The position numbers were made by a program, and so were the translations under genes. Shown here piece after piece: positions 45,845 to 55,310 of a stretch of 64,000 bases of DNA (positions are counted from its first letter, which is position 1; each line of letters opens with the position of its first letter). Under the pieces are notes generated by a model. That model ran no database searches, was not told the origin of the DNA, and was given only the letters and a program-made list of their open reading frames with translations. This DNA comes from Streptomyces sp. NBC_00557 (GTDB taxonomy: Bacteria; Actinomycetota; Actinomycetes; Streptomycetales; Streptomycetaceae), in NCBI RefSeq assembly GCF_036345995.1, contig NZ_CP107796.1, forward strand, positions 1 to 64,000, in the 5' to 3' direction.

Positions 45845-46459
45845 CTACTCGCTCAGCCCCACGATGCCCCAGCCTCGTCCGGCGGCTTCGGTGAGGACGT
45901 GGCCCCACTCGGCCAGCAAGTCTGTGAATGCGGCGAAGTTGCCGACCCATCCTTCGGGATCGGCGGCATGTTCATTGAAGGCCCCTTGCATCCTGTCAAG
46001 CCGAGGCCGTACCCGCTCCCAGGTCGCAGCCAGTTCCCGCACGCCGTCTGGTGGCTGTGCGAGCAGCAGCCCATAGACGCTGGAGTCGTCGCTGAAGAAG
46101 TCCGGATCCGTGTGCTGCGCCTCGCCGTCCAGCCCGTCCCAGACCAACCCGAGCAAGAACGCGTCCAACTCGGTCCGCATTAGAGGATCAACGTGGTCGC
46201 GGACGGATTCCCACCGCTGCCCGGCCCAGAAGTGTGCCTTGAACGATCCAGAGGTGTGCAGGAACTCGTATACGGCGAAGAAGGCGCTGTTGGGTCCCCG
46301 TGGCCACTCCCAGTCGCCCTTGACCGTCGCCGCGTCGTGATCCCACAGCCCCGTCTCGTCGGCATACCAGGCATTCCTCAGCCGCGGCAGCCGCTCGCGG
46401 GGTGGAACCTCCCCTAGCCATGACCAGTCTGCGATCATCACCGTGATGTCCAGCCCCAT
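45845..46459 (-). CDS. Hypothetical protein, paralogue of the 30349-30969 gene
   Basis: A 204-aa protein, ATG 46459. Starts MGLDITVMIADWSWL, has HTSGSFKAHFWAGQRWESVR, FLLGLVWD and RPRLDRMQGAF and ends RGWGIVGLSE, aligning throughout with the 30349 product. No domain known. Divergent from the next pentapeptide gene. Confidence 0.8.
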   Translation of the reverse strand: MGLDITVMIADWSWLGEVPPRERLPRLRNAWYADETGLWDHDAATVKGDWEWPRGPNSAFFAVYEFLHTSGSFKAHFWAGQRWESVRDHVDPLMRTELDAFLLGLVWDGLDGEAQHTDPDFFSDDSSVYGLLLAQPPDGVRELAATWERVRPRLDRMQGAFNEHAADPEGWVGNFAAFTDLLAEWGHVLTEAAGRGWGIVGLSE

Positions 46460-46707
46460 GGGGGTCAGCGTACCGATCGCCCATACTCCAAGGCAGCGTC
46501 GGCTACCAGGCCCAGCCGCCCTGTATTCGGGCTTCACGGAACTGCGGCCAGAGCCCTGAAATCGACCAGATCCACTCGGCGCCCCACTTGGTCCGTAGTT
46601 CAACGGAGTGGGGAGTTGGGCGGCGCAGCTTGTCGTAGGTGACGCGCTCCTTGCCTTAGGCGGCGTGGCGTCGGGCAGCACCCGGCACTGTCGGATGTCA
46701 TGGAGGG
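46460..46707. other. Divergent intergenic region
   Basis: Separates two divergent genes; no recognised promoter elements or repeats. Confidence 0.4.
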
Positions 46708-47946
46708 GTGAGGAGCAGCCTTGGCACCGGCCGTTTGATGCGGATTGCACATCGTCGGACCGACAGGCGGGGTCGGCGCAGAACCCGCGGCCCTGGTCGG
46801 CACGGTAACGGCGGCATGGGCCGGGCGGAGCGGATGGGCTTGCTGGTAGCAGCCTTGCCGGGCTTGACTGCACTGGTCGCACTCTTGTTCACGTGGATGT
46901 CGGTCGACCAGTCGCGGACTGAGCTGCGGGTCGCTGAGCAGGGCCAGATCACTAACCGCTTCACTGCCGCAATCAACAATCTCGGCTCGGGCTCCGAGGA
47001 TGTGCGCCTGGGCGGGATTTACGCCCTGCAGCGCATCATGCTGGACTCCGCACGCGATCAGCCCACAATCGTCACGGTGCTGACGGCGTATGCGCGACGG
47101 CATGCCCGGGTGCCGGCCAGTGGCTTCGCCAAGGAGCGGCAGCAGGAAATCGAGCAGAGCCTGGAATCCCCAGTCAAGCTGGCTGCTGATGTAGAGGCCG
47201 TTCTGAGTGTGCTGGCCGATCGTTCAGCCGACCATGACGAGCGAGCCATCCTGGATCTCAGGCACACGGATCTCCGTGGAGCCGAGGTGTTTACACGGCG
47301 CAAGACACCCGAACACGGTGCAGCGTTCCGTGCTGCCAGCTTCGACGAAGCGGATCTCCGGCACTCAACGTTCGAGGGCGTAGACCTGCGCCAGGCCTCC
47401 TTCCTCCGTTCGAACCTGGCAGCAGCACGCTTCGACTACGTGGACTTGTCCGACGCCTCGATGGAGGAGGCGGATCTGACGAAAACAACAATCTGGGACG
47501 CCAACCTGACGAGAGCGGATCTCAACTACGCGAAACTTCATGAAGCCCAGCTGGACTCGGCCGTCAATCTCACAAAGGCGACCCTCCTGACGGCGGATCT
47601 CACCGGTGCACTCCTAGATGGCGCAAACCTAACCAACGCTGCTCTTATTGGAGCGAATCTGAAGGGCGCCTCCCTGACTAATGCGAAGCTGCACGGTGCG
47701 CGACTGAGCAACGTGGACCAAGAGGCGCTGGCACGCGAGTTCGGCTGGTACATCGACAAAAACGGCAACCTAGCAAAGGCGGACCTTACAGGGGCAGACC
47801 TGACGAACGCGGACTTGCGTGGCGTGGACCTCACCGAAGCAACCCTTATCAACGCAGACTTGCGAGGCGCCAAGCTCGCCGGCGTGAAGCTGACTCGGGC
47901 CAAGCTTGACGGTGTACGGGGTTTGCCGCCGTCACTCCGCCCTTAA
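46708..47946 (+). CDS. Pentapeptide-repeat protein with N-terminal membrane anchor
   Basis: Up to 412 aa. A basic N-terminus precedes one membrane helix (GLLVAALPGLTALVALLFTW), then a coiled linker (DQSRTELRVAEQGQITNRFT) and the helix region SGSEDVRLGGIYALQRIMLD, which is the conserved block of Streptomyces pentapeptide membrane proteins. The C-terminal half has canonical A(D/N)LxX repeats (ADLTGALLDGANLTNAALIG, ADLTGADLTNADLRGVDLTE). GTG 46708 has its GGAGG too close; ATG 46738 or 46816 may be the true start. Confidence 0.85.
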   Translation: MRSSLGTGRLMRIAHRRTDRRGRRRTRGPGRHGNGGMGRAERMGLLVAALPGLTALVALLFTWMSVDQSRTELRVAEQGQITNRFTAAINNLGSGSEDVRLGGIYALQRIMLDSARDQPTIVTVLTAYARRHARVPASGFAKERQQEIEQSLESPVKLAADVEAVLSVLADRSADHDERAILDLRHTDLRGAEVFTRRKTPEHGAAFRAASFDEADLRHSTFEGVDLRQASFLRSNLAAARFDYVDLSDASMEEADLTKTTIWDANLTRADLNYAKLHEAQLDSAVNLTKATLLTADLTGALLDGANLTNAALIGANLKGASLTNAKLHGARLSNVDQEALAREFGWYIDKNGNLAKADLTGADLTNADLRGVDLTEATLINADLRGAKLAGVKLTRAKLDGVRGLPPSLRP

Positions 47947-48358
47947 CGGCCTCGGCCGAACCCGGAGCTGGGAGTCCGCCAGGGAGAAGTGCCGGCCGTA
48001 CCGCTCCTGCAGCAGTTTCTCCGATGCCTCCAGCGGCCGACAACATGACTCCGTCGTGGCGTCCGTCCGCAGGTCAGGGGGCCTGTGGGTGGGGAGATCC
48101 ACTGAGCAGGAGTGGGGCCGCCCCGAGCAGGTGGTGGGGAGATTCAAATATCCCCATCAACTCGACCACCCGCCCGGCTCAACTACTTGCCAGACATGCC
48201 GGAAAGCCGCAGACCACGCTGGCCTGCCCTCGGGACCAGAATCACTAGATAATCATCGAGCCGAATGCAGAGTGCCTTTCCAACCTCAGCTTGAGGTGTT
48301 GAGTGGAGGGCTTGATGCTTCCGGGCCTACGGCTGTTGGAGGCGTGAAGGGAGAGAAG
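47947..48358. other. Non-coding interval
   Basis: No gene supported before the small membrane-protein frame. Confidence 0.35.
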
Positions 48359-48565
48359 TTGCACATCGAGTGGATCTGGGTGCTACCGGTGGGTGCACTG
48401 CTCCTGGTGGCGTGCGACTACGGGGGTGTGGCGCGGCTGATGTGGGATATGCAGCCAGCAGCCAGACGGAGTGCATGGCCAGGTCCGACGGGCTTCCGCG
48501 TGATCGCCGGGATCCTGGCGATCGTTGCGATCGTGACTCGTCTCATTCAGCCAGCCAGCAGCTGA
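48359..48565 (+). CDS. Small two-helix membrane protein
   Basis: 68 aa from TTG 48359 (AAGGGAGAG just upstream; GTG 48344 is an alternative). Two membrane segments, WIWVLPVGALLLVACDYG and FRVIAGILAIVAIVTRLI, are joined by a short basic loop. The sequence is clearly coding and the start is uncertain. Confidence 0.55.
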   Translation: MHIEWIWVLPVGALLLVACDYGGVARLMWDMQPAARRSAWPGPTGFRVIAGILAIVAIVTRLIQPASS

Positions 48566-48846
48566 AGGCTTCCAACTGCAATGGGTTGGAAAAGGCTCAG
48601 AGACGTTCAGTTTGTGCGGCCGTTGTGGATGCCGGGCGCCTGCCCCCGACTCTGGATCCTGTGTCCTCGCATCGTGCCGGCCACCGAGCAAGGAGCCGTG
48701 CCGCCGCCCGCAACCTGGGCCGGGGTCCCCCGTGCGGGGAGACTGCCCGGGACGGCCGCGGTGGCCGCCGCCAGCTGCCGCGGGGCGCGCTGGATGCGCG
48801 GCGGTCAGCCGCAGCAGCAGGCCCATTGTCGTGCACAGCGTCCAGG

Positions 48847-50424
48847 TCACCGCTGCACTCCCGGCGTGGTGTTGCCCGCTGCCAGGGCCTGAGCCTGGGC
48901 CTGTTCGTGTGCGGTGGGTACGGCACGGCCGGGGCCGTCCGGGCGGAGCGTGGCCTGCCGGGCCATCGCGTATTCCAGGCGGGCCTGGAAGTGCTCCGCC
49001 CGCGCCCGGATGTCCTGAGCGTCCAGGGGTGTGCCGGTGCCGGAGACTTCCTCAAGCGCATCGCGCACCCGCATCAGCAGGTCGGCTTCGCCTTGGGTGG
49101 CGGTGCGCCGGTGGGCGCCGGGCGGCTGCTGAAGCTGGTAGCTGATCTGCCCCTCCAGCACCCGGCGGGCGCGGTCGGTGGTGCCGAAGGCCTCGATGAG
49201 GCGGCGCTGCATCTGGGCGGCTGCGACCTCGGCGAGCTCGGCGGGCAGGCCGCGGGGGATCTCGGCGGCGTGGGCGAGGCGTCCCAGCGCGTCGTGCACG
49301 AGGTGCAGCTGGCCTTCGCGCGCGGCCAGATAGTGGGTGCGGGCGTGCAGGAGTTCGGGGTCGGCGACATAGTCGCCGCCCTCCTCGGCGGTGGTCGCCG
49401 CGCGCTGCGCTGCCAGGGCGTCGACCGCCTGCCGGGCGGTGGCCGACGCTTGGCGCCAGGCGGTGGCCGGGCCGCTGGACTCCAGCGATCGGGCGGGGAC
49501 GGGGAAGGCCTCGAGGATCTGCCGGGCCTCCTGCTCGCGGCCGGAGTGGACGGCGGCGGTGTAGGCGCGCACCGCGCTACGGGCCTGGGCCAGGTGCGCG
49601 GTGCGCTCCTCGTCCAGCCGCGGGCCAGCTCCGCCCGCGGCGTGCAGGTTGCGTTCGTAGTCGGTGATGTCCGGCTCGAGGACGGACCGCAGTTGCTGCG
49701 CGCCGGCGTCGCGCAGGGCGATCTGGTCCAGCAGCCAGTCGGCCGCCGCGCGCAGGGCCGGAACGTCGGCGGCCAGGTTCTCGGCGGCGCGCCAGTCCTC
49801 GACGAACTCGGCGCGGGACCGAAAGGGGTACTCCATGCGGTTCAGGAGTTCGCCCGTTTGCTGCCCGGCGCTGACGAGCAGCGCCTCGGTGTCCTCCTCC
49901 AGATCGCCGGCCATCTCGAGGCTGCGGGCGCGGACGGAAGCAGGCGGGTAGCCGGCAAGGTCGCGCATGGGGCAGGTCCAGGCGGCGGCCGCGGCGATCC
50001 ACCCCAGTTCGAGCCCCTGGTCCGCGTCGATGTTGCGGCGGTACAGCCAGTCGGCGAGTTGCTGCGTGAGCTGAGCTCCGTCGGTGTCCGGATCGTGCAT
50101 CAGCTGGACGGCGAGCTCGCCCGGCGTGTGTTCGTGCAAGCCCTCGGCGTCGGCGGTGACGATTGCCAGCTGCCGTCGGCCGTCGTCCAGCTGGAGCCAG
50201 CGGCGCAGCGTCTCGGGCCGCCCGTGGGCGACCTCGTGCACGGTGATGCGAGTGAGGTCGGCGTCCGCGTCGCCGAGTCCGGTGAGTCCCACGGTGGGCC
50301 TGTCAGCGCCCACCGCATCGGTGGGGTCGTCCCGATCGGCTACCCAGGCCAGTGCGTACGCGTCCGGTCCCCGCTCGGTCAGCCGCATGCGGAAGTCGTC
50401 GGGGGCGGCCAGCTCTTCGCTCAC
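48847..50424 (-). CDS. Hypothetical 525-aa protein
   Basis: GTG 50424 (SEELAAPDDFRMRLTERG) gives a cytoplasmic, acidic, largely helical protein with long alanine-rich helices, for example DLEEDTEALLVSAGQQTGEL and RTAHLAQARSAVRAYTAAVH. The N-terminal 100 residues are alpha/beta (GRRQLAIVTADAEGLHEHTP). No domain recognised. The very low number of alternative stops on the plus strand makes a shadow frame there. Confidence 0.72.
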   Translation of the reverse strand: MSEELAAPDDFRMRLTERGPDAYALAWVADRDDPTDAVGADRPTVGLTGLGDADADLTRITVHEVAHGRPETLRRWLQLDDGRRQLAIVTADAEGLHEHTPGELAVQLMHDPDTDGAQLTQQLADWLYRRNIDADQGLELGWIAAAAAWTCPMRDLAGYPPASVRARSLEMAGDLEEDTEALLVSAGQQTGELLNRMEYPFRSRAEFVEDWRAAENLAADVPALRAAADWLLDQIALRDAGAQQLRSVLEPDITDYERNLHAAGGAGPRLDEERTAHLAQARSAVRAYTAAVHSGREQEARQILEAFPVPARSLESSGPATAWRQASATARQAVDALAAQRAATTAEEGGDYVADPELLHARTHYLAAREGQLHLVHDALGRLAHAAEIPRGLPAELAEVAAAQMQRRLIEAFGTTDRARRVLEGQISYQLQQPPGAHRRTATQGEADLLMRVRDALEEVSGTGTPLDAQDIRARAEHFQARLEYAMARQATLRPDGPGRAVPTAHEQAQAQALAAGNTTPGVQR

Positions 50425-50613
50425 GGCAAGGACCCTTGGGCTCGGCAGTAGGGGCGCCGCGCAGCCACTTCGCGGGCGGCGGCTGGCGGCAGCATGCCCG
50501 TGCCGGGCCGGGCTGGGGGCCGGCCGGCCGGAGCTGGTCCGTCGTGCGGGACGACACCCACGGCCCTCACCCACCGCGTCCCGCCCCGCGGAACGCAGGC
50601 GGGGGCGCGTCGG

Positions 50614-50859
50614 TCAGCGCTTGCCGGCCGGGCGGCGGCGGCGCGGGAGCTGCGAGGCGCGGCCGCGCCTGCGACCGGACGCAGCCTGGGTGTCGGTGAG
50701 TCCGGCCGCGGGCGAGGAAAACCCGCCGGGAACCTCCGGCCGGGCGACCGGCGTCTGAGCCGCGGCAGGGGCTACGTCGGTGCGGCTCGGCTGGCCGGCC
50801 GGGCCGGAGACGACCGTGGCGTGCGGCAGCAGCCGGGCGCACGTCGCGCACACCTCCAC
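50614..50859 (-). CDS. Small CxxC, Arg-rich protein
   Basis: 81 aa from GTG 50859: VEVCATCARLLPHATVV, a proline/alanine-rich middle, and a basic tail (RRRGRASQLPRRRRPAGKR). Same strand as and upstream of the 525-aa gene. Possibly a small DNA-binding or zinc protein; may be the remnant of a larger gene. Confidence 0.4.
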   Translation of the reverse strand: MEVCATCARLLPHATVVSGPAGQPSRTDVAPAAAQTPVARPEVPGGFSSPAAGLTDTQAASGRRRGRASQLPRRRRPAGKR

Positions 50860-50990
50860 CGGGCCGCGAGTCGTTCCTCGAGCACGCGGCCCCGATCGAG
50901 GGGCGGACTGAGGGGTGCTGAAGTAACCCAGCCCCTCCAACAGCCGTAGACTCACTGGCCGTTTGTGCACTCGGGGAAGGGACACGGGAC

Positions 50991-51164
50991 GTGAATCAGC
51001 AGGACGGCATCCGCCATGCCTGGGGCGACGCACCGATCTACGACAAGCTCGTCGCGGAACGCGGGGACATTCCGGCTCAGGTGAAAGCTGTGGCCCCCCG
51101 GATCCTCTCCGAGGCGGAGCGCAGCACTCACTTCAGGGCGCAGCTGCCGCTCACGAGAGGCTGA
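50991..51164 (+). CDS. Small 57-aa hypothetical protein
   Basis: GTG 50991 follows GGGGAAGGGA. The product NQQDGIRHAWGDAPIYDKLV, then ERGDIPAQVKAVAPRILSEA, has strong coding bias and a clear ribosome site. It is short and soluble. No family recognised. Confidence 0.7.
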   Translation: MNQQDGIRHAWGDAPIYDKLVAERGDIPAQVKAVAPRILSEAERSTHFRAQLPLTRG

Positions 51165-51308
51165 ACGCCTCCCCCCACGACGTCCGCCCTGCTGGGGCAC
51201 AGGCAGTGGCCCCACAGAGGCGGATTCGACGGTGACAGTCCCAAGCCGTCTCAACGCACGGCGGCCACGACCGCATCTGCTGCCGCAGACCCGCCCAGCA
51301 GACGGCTT

Positions 51309-51890
51309 CTAGGATGCGTCGGCGTAGGCGAGGTGGGTGCCGCAGACGGTGCAGCGAAACAGCATGGCGCTCGCACCCTCGCCCAGGTGGGTCAGGAAGT
51401 GGTCAAGCTGGTTGTCGTCGTGCCAGCCGTCGAGGCGCATGTCGGCCCGGAGTTGGTCGAGAGCGTCGGGATATGCCGCCAGCTCGCTGTAGCCGACTTC
51501 GCCTACGAAGGCGGCGGCGTCCTGGCAGTGGACGAGCCAGTGCGGATCCTGCCAGGCGTGGAAGCCAGAGGTGCGGCGGGTGACCTCGTGCAGGACGTCC
51601 TCGCTGACACCGTCGAGCCCGTAGGAGTCGGTGAATTCCCCCGCGAAGCGTTCGGCCGCGCTGCCGTCTGCAATGCACCAGGGGCAGATACGACGGCTGA
51701 CGTCCTGGGCGGTGTAGAAGGTGGCCGTGTAAATCCAGCCCGTGCTGCGCTTGCAGCAGGCGCACGTCTCGCAGGCCGCGCGGATGGCCCCGCTTGCCAA
51801 GGGGTCTGGGCGGTAGCGGAAGAAGGGCAGGCGGTCAGTTATCGCCGGTTCCCGATCCGCGCCCCCGGCGCTCGTGTCTGCTGATCCCAT
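51309..51890 (-). CDS. cbrC: CbrC family protein (UPF0167)
   Basis: A 193-aa protein, ATG 51890. Family marks: LPFFRYRPDPLASGAIR, cysteines CETCACCKRSTGWIY, RRICPWCIADGSAAERFAG, RRTSGFHAWQDPHW and HCQDAAAFVGEVGY. Full length, zinc-binding cysteines present, plus an extra C-terminal CTVC. CbrC-type proteins were named for colicin tolerance; the molecular role is not established. Confidence 0.9.
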   Translation of the reverse strand: MGSADTSAGGADREPAITDRLPFFRYRPDPLASGAIRAACETCACCKRSTGWIYTATFYTAQDVSRRICPWCIADGSAAERFAGEFTDSYGLDGVSEDVLHEVTRRTSGFHAWQDPHWLVHCQDAAAFVGEVGYSELAAYPDALDQLRADMRLDGWHDDNQLDHFLTHLGEGASAMLFRCTVCGTHLAYADAS

Positions 51891-52042
51891 GCAGCGCAGT
51901 CTGTCCGCGCGCAGGTTCGGTGATCAAGGGCGGTGTCGGAATCCTTGTAGCGCGCCCATGTGAGGGTTGGCTGCAGGCGGCTGGCTCCCACGTCAACGTC
52001 CTCATCTGCGCTGCATCCGGATCTGTTTGGGATCATGCCTGT
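51891..52042. other. Intergenic
   Basis: Short divergent region with no recognised site. Confidence 0.4.
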
Positions 52043-52726
52043 ATGGACTTCGACCTTGTCCCTCCGGGCGGTGCCGGACCGTTGCGGATCGGTATGACGC
52101 GGCAGGCGGCCGGCACGGCGCTGGAGTCGCTGCGCGATCTGTCTTTGGTCTCGGCGTCTGACCGGCCGGGGCAGCACGTCTTTCGTCCCAGCGGGCTGGT
52201 GATCAGCATCCACTGCGTGCGCGGCGTGCTGGAAGCCGTCCAGCTGGGACGGCCGTCGCTGCAGACGGATCGGGTGCTGTTCCGGGGTGTGGACGTGTTC
52301 GCGCTTGCTGCGCGCGAGGTTGTCCAGCGCGTCGGTGAGTTCACCGCGATCGAGGAAGATCCCGACGACGCTGCTTCGTTCATCGCCCCTGACTTGCTGC
52401 TGAGGCTACTACTTCAGCTCGGTCCAGCTGGCTCGGCCTGGGTGCCCGGCTACCCCGACGACTGGGACCAGCGTGTCACCCACCGGGTGACCTATGCGGT
52501 GGACGACTTCCTTGTCGCCGTACGCACTGCCATCCCCTACCCGGCGCTGTTCGCCGCCCGTGACGCACTGGTGGAGGCAGCCGAGTCGGCGCTGCTGTTC
52601 CCGATCGGCGGCCGTCAGCCGATTCGGGGAATGCAGGGACTCGGCTGGTCGCGGCGTATCGGTGGCGCGCTGTACGTGTTCGAGGTGACCGGGCCCCGGC
52701 CGCTGGAGAACGCCCCCGACGGGTGA
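52043..52726 (+). CDS. Hypothetical protein (227 aa)
   Basis: ATG 52043. Starts MDFDLVPPGGAGPLRIGMTR, which resembles a small family of Streptomyces proteins with a repeated alpha/beta unit (LQTDRVLFRGVDVFALAARE). Soluble, no motif with known chemistry. Monocistronic. Confidence 0.72.
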   Translation: MDFDLVPPGGAGPLRIGMTRQAAGTALESLRDLSLVSASDRPGQHVFRPSGLVISIHCVRGVLEAVQLGRPSLQTDRVLFRGVDVFALAAREVVQRVGEFTAIEEDPDDAASFIAPDLLLRLLLQLGPAGSAWVPGYPDDWDQRVTHRVTYAVDDFLVAVRTAIPYPALFAARDALVEAAESALLFPIGGRQPIRGMQGLGWSRRIGGALYVFEVTGPRPLENAPDG

Positions 52727-53169
52727 TCGTCGCCACCCGCGTGGACCTGGAAACCGGACAACGGCAGCAGCGTCACGCCCTGCCGCGCTCACGGAAGCGC
52801 CCGTATGCTGCCCCCACCGATGCTTCTGGGGCTCTTACCCGCCAACCGGCGGGGCAGGAGCCCCTCCCCTTTGTGCTGCGATACCGCAACGTCCCCGACC
52901 CCCCTGAGCGGAGCGGGACGCTCCGTGCCCGGCTCCGCTCAACCGCCCGGCGCGGTCGCGTGTGCACGTCCCCTCAGCCCTCGGGCCACACCCCCGGCGC
53001 ACCTCCCGGCCGGACGGCTGCCCCCGCGCCCACGGCCCTGCCCCGCATCCCCGGGCGGGAGGGGGTGGGGACGCCGGGCGCAACTGCCAGCCGACGGCGA
53101 ACCGAGCGGCCGGCGAGGGGATTGCGTGGCTTACCCCTACTCCATCCCAGTCCGTCTTTCATCCGGTAG
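52727..53169. other. Non-coding interval
   Basis: No supported gene or repeat; the frames on both strands are proline/arginine-rich and lack starts with ribosome sites. Confidence 0.4.
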
Positions 53170-53784
53170 TCAGCACTGGAATCCGATCACGCCGTATCCG
53201 GGACGCTGCGCCGCCGCCGTGATCCAGTCCACGCATTCGGACAGCGCGTTTTCCACCTCGGGTTCCAGCGCTGGTTCCAGGCCAGCGCGGTCAGCCGCCC
53301 GGAACTGCTCCAGTGCCACAACGCACTGCTCGTGCGTCCATTGCCCGCAGCCGGGAATGTCCGACCACGGCAGCCCGTCAGGCAACCCTGCCGACATAGC
53401 GAAGTCAGCGACGGACACAGCCGTGACCTCCAAGGCCTTCAGCCCGTCGTCCACTGCCCCAAGCCACCCCCCGCGATAAGGGCTGAACGAGCTGTTGATC
53501 AGGTGCGACCCGGTCAACGAACACAGTCGCTTGTACGCGTAGCCGTACTGGAACGCGCCTGAAGAACCGTCCTGAGGGAACGGACCTCCGTGCAGCACGG
53601 CCTGCAGCGCCTGACTCGAAGTCGGCGCCCCGTCGGCGATCGCATCGGCGAACCACCGGTCATCCCGTTCCAGGTCGCCCCCGAACTCGTCCCGGATCAC
53701 CCGCAACAACTGATCATCACCAGAGCCCACCAGCGCCCGAGTGGCCGCCACATCCAACAGGTACACGCTCAGCGACATGCTCAT
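53170..53784 (-). CDS. DUF7691-like hypothetical protein
   Basis: A 204-aa protein from ATG 53784 (an ATG at 53805 is possible). MSLSVYLLDVAATRALVGSG, then FGGDLERDD, YGYAYKRLC and SFSPYRGGWLGAVDDGLKAL, and a C-terminal RPGYGVIGFQC. This is a common Streptomyces family of unknown function. Confidence 0.75.
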   Translation of the reverse strand: MSMSLSVYLLDVAATRALVGSGDDQLLRVIRDEFGGDLERDDRWFADAIADGAPTSSQALQAVLHGGPFPQDGSSGAFQYGYAYKRLCSLTGSHLINSSFSPYRGGWLGAVDDGLKALEVTAVSVADFAMSAGLPDGLPWSDIPGCGQWTHEQCVVALEQFRAADRAGLEPALEPEVENALSECVDWITAAAQRPGYGVIGFQC

Positions 53785-54040
53785 GCGCACGACCGTATCG
53801 GCCATCACCGACAACGCCCCTTGCACACCACACCCCGGCCGGGGCGGCCGCTGCCATGCGGCTTGACCGTCCGACGAACTTGCCCGGTCGCCGGAACCGG
53901 GACGTGGCCTGTGCGGTGACCGCTGCTGCTTGCGGGGCTTGCCGGCCGCCGGGCCACGGTACGGGCACCGGGCGGTAAATCGGGTGTCACCTGTGCCAGC
54001 CCGGGCCACCTCACCGGAGCAAAAGAAGGCAAGGAACCGC
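53785..54040. other. Divergent intergenic region
   Basis: No recognised promoter or gene. Confidence 0.4.
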
Positions 54041-54472
54041 ATGGACCGTCGCAACGTCATCGGCCTCAACGGCCTCGTCCACGAGAGCCTGTTCAACTCC
54101 CACACCGGCTTCCTGATCGACCTCCTGTGTGACGCCAGCCGCTACGCGGTCGTGGAACCGTACACCCAGTTCGACCCCGCGCTGCTCACAAAGGGCCCGG
54201 CGACCTGCACCGGCTGCCGCGCGGTTCTCGACGGCGCACAAGATGCGCCCCGCCACCCGGCCGACGTCGCCCGCGAGTGCGCCGACGCCGTGCTCGCCGA
54301 CGCCGACACCCGCGGCTACCCGCCCGCGCTGGACGACGAGGGACTAAAGCTATGTTTCAGTGCAAACCGCAGTCCGTCCTCGTTGGGGGACAGGACGACG
54401 GTCTCGATCACTCCGGCCCCCAGTGCCCGGGCTCGGTTGAGCCGCGCGGACGGTGCGCGCGGAGTGGCGTAA
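54041..54472 (+). CDS. Hypothetical protein with truncated/chimeric C-terminus
   Basis: 143 aa from ATG 54041 (AAGGAACC). The first about 105 residues (NVIGLNGLVHESLFNSHTGF, TCTGCRAVL with CxxC, DVARECADAVLADADTRGYP) have strong coding bias. Beyond about 54350 the composition changes to a Ser/Arg-rich tail, where the opposite strand (54350-54515) shows its own gene remnant (RARALGAGVIETVVLSPNED). The junction marks a rearrangement. Confidence 0.55.
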   Translation: MDRRNVIGLNGLVHESLFNSHTGFLIDLLCDASRYAVVEPYTQFDPALLTKGPATCTGCRAVLDGAQDAPRHPADVARECADAVLADADTRGYPPALDDEGLKLCFSANRSPSSLGDRTTVSITPAPSARARLSRADGARGVA

Positions 54473-54520
54473 CACCGGTACGTCGGTCACGAAGAGTCGG
54501 GCCACGCTCGACCAGGCGGT

Positions 54521-55276
54521 TCAGCGCTTGTCGCCCTGGCGAACCGAATCAAGGATCGCGTTTACCTGCTCGGCCCATTGGGTGGTAGCGGTGACTTCAA
54601 TGCCGTTCTGCAGGCAGTCGATCAAGGCGGCCCAGGCTTCGCCGCGGCCTTTGATCTGCTCCTGGCGCTCCACGTAGGGATCGCGGATGTCCCGTTCCTT
54701 GAGGACGATGCTGCCGCCAGGTCCGGGGTAAGGTCTGCTCGTATCCCTCAGACGGCTCAGCACCGCGTCGACCCCGACGCGGTGGCTGATCTCCACCCGG
54801 TTCGGCCGAGTGCGAGGCTCGTCCTCGTAGGCGTGGGTGCTGAACGCCGCTATCTCCGGCACGAGCTCCTCCAGCCGCGCCCATTCCTCCTCGCTCCACG
54901 GTCCCAGGCCCACGGTGGAGCGCAACGCGTGCAGCTCCCTGGCCCGAATTGCTTGGCGGATCGCTTCGTGCACAACGAACCAGGATGCTTTCTTGCGGAC
55001 GCCCACGTAATGCCCCACCCCTATGAACCGACCGCCGCGCAGGTAGAGGTAGAGCTGGCGCAGCTCATCCTCTCCACCCATCGAAGGGAGATCCGTGCTG
55101 ATCACTTCCGGCAAGCGAATCCGACGTGCGCGCACTCCCGGAATAGGGACCCAGCGCCGTACTGCCGTCACCTGGTAGCCGTCGAAGTCCACCCGCCACC
55201 ACAGCCCGGCAGCCCGTACGCGACGTCTGCGCGCCACCCGCGCAGCCGCCACCGCGCCCCTTCGGCTCCTGGCCAT
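54521..55276 (-). CDS. Hypothetical 251-aa protein
   Basis: ATG 55276 (GAGGTGGG upstream). A very basic N-terminus, RSRRGAVAAARVARRRRVRA, followed by WWRVDFDGYQVTAVRRW and a mixed alpha/beta body (LYLYLRGGRFIGVGHYVGVR; EEEWARLEELVPEIAAFSTH). The pattern is reminiscent of a nucleic-acid-binding protein; no family recognised. Confidence 0.6.
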   Translation of the reverse strand: MARSRRGAVAAARVARRRRVRAAGLWWRVDFDGYQVTAVRRWVPIPGVRARRIRLPEVISTDLPSMGGEDELRQLYLYLRGGRFIGVGHYVGVRKKASWFVVHEAIRQAIRARELHALRSTVGLGPWSEEEWARLEELVPEIAAFSTHAYEDEPRTRPNRVEISHRVGVDAVLSRLRDTSRPYPGPGGSIVLKERDIRDPYVERQEQIKGRGEAWAALIDCLQNGIEVTATTQWAEQVNAILDSVRQGDKR

Positions 55277-55310
55277 CCTGCCCACCTCGCGCCCCCTTCC
55301 CCACCGCGAC

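Noticed and set aside
48370..50451. 693-aa plus-strand frame
   Set aside because: Shadow of the minus-strand 525-aa gene; contains no recognisable domain.
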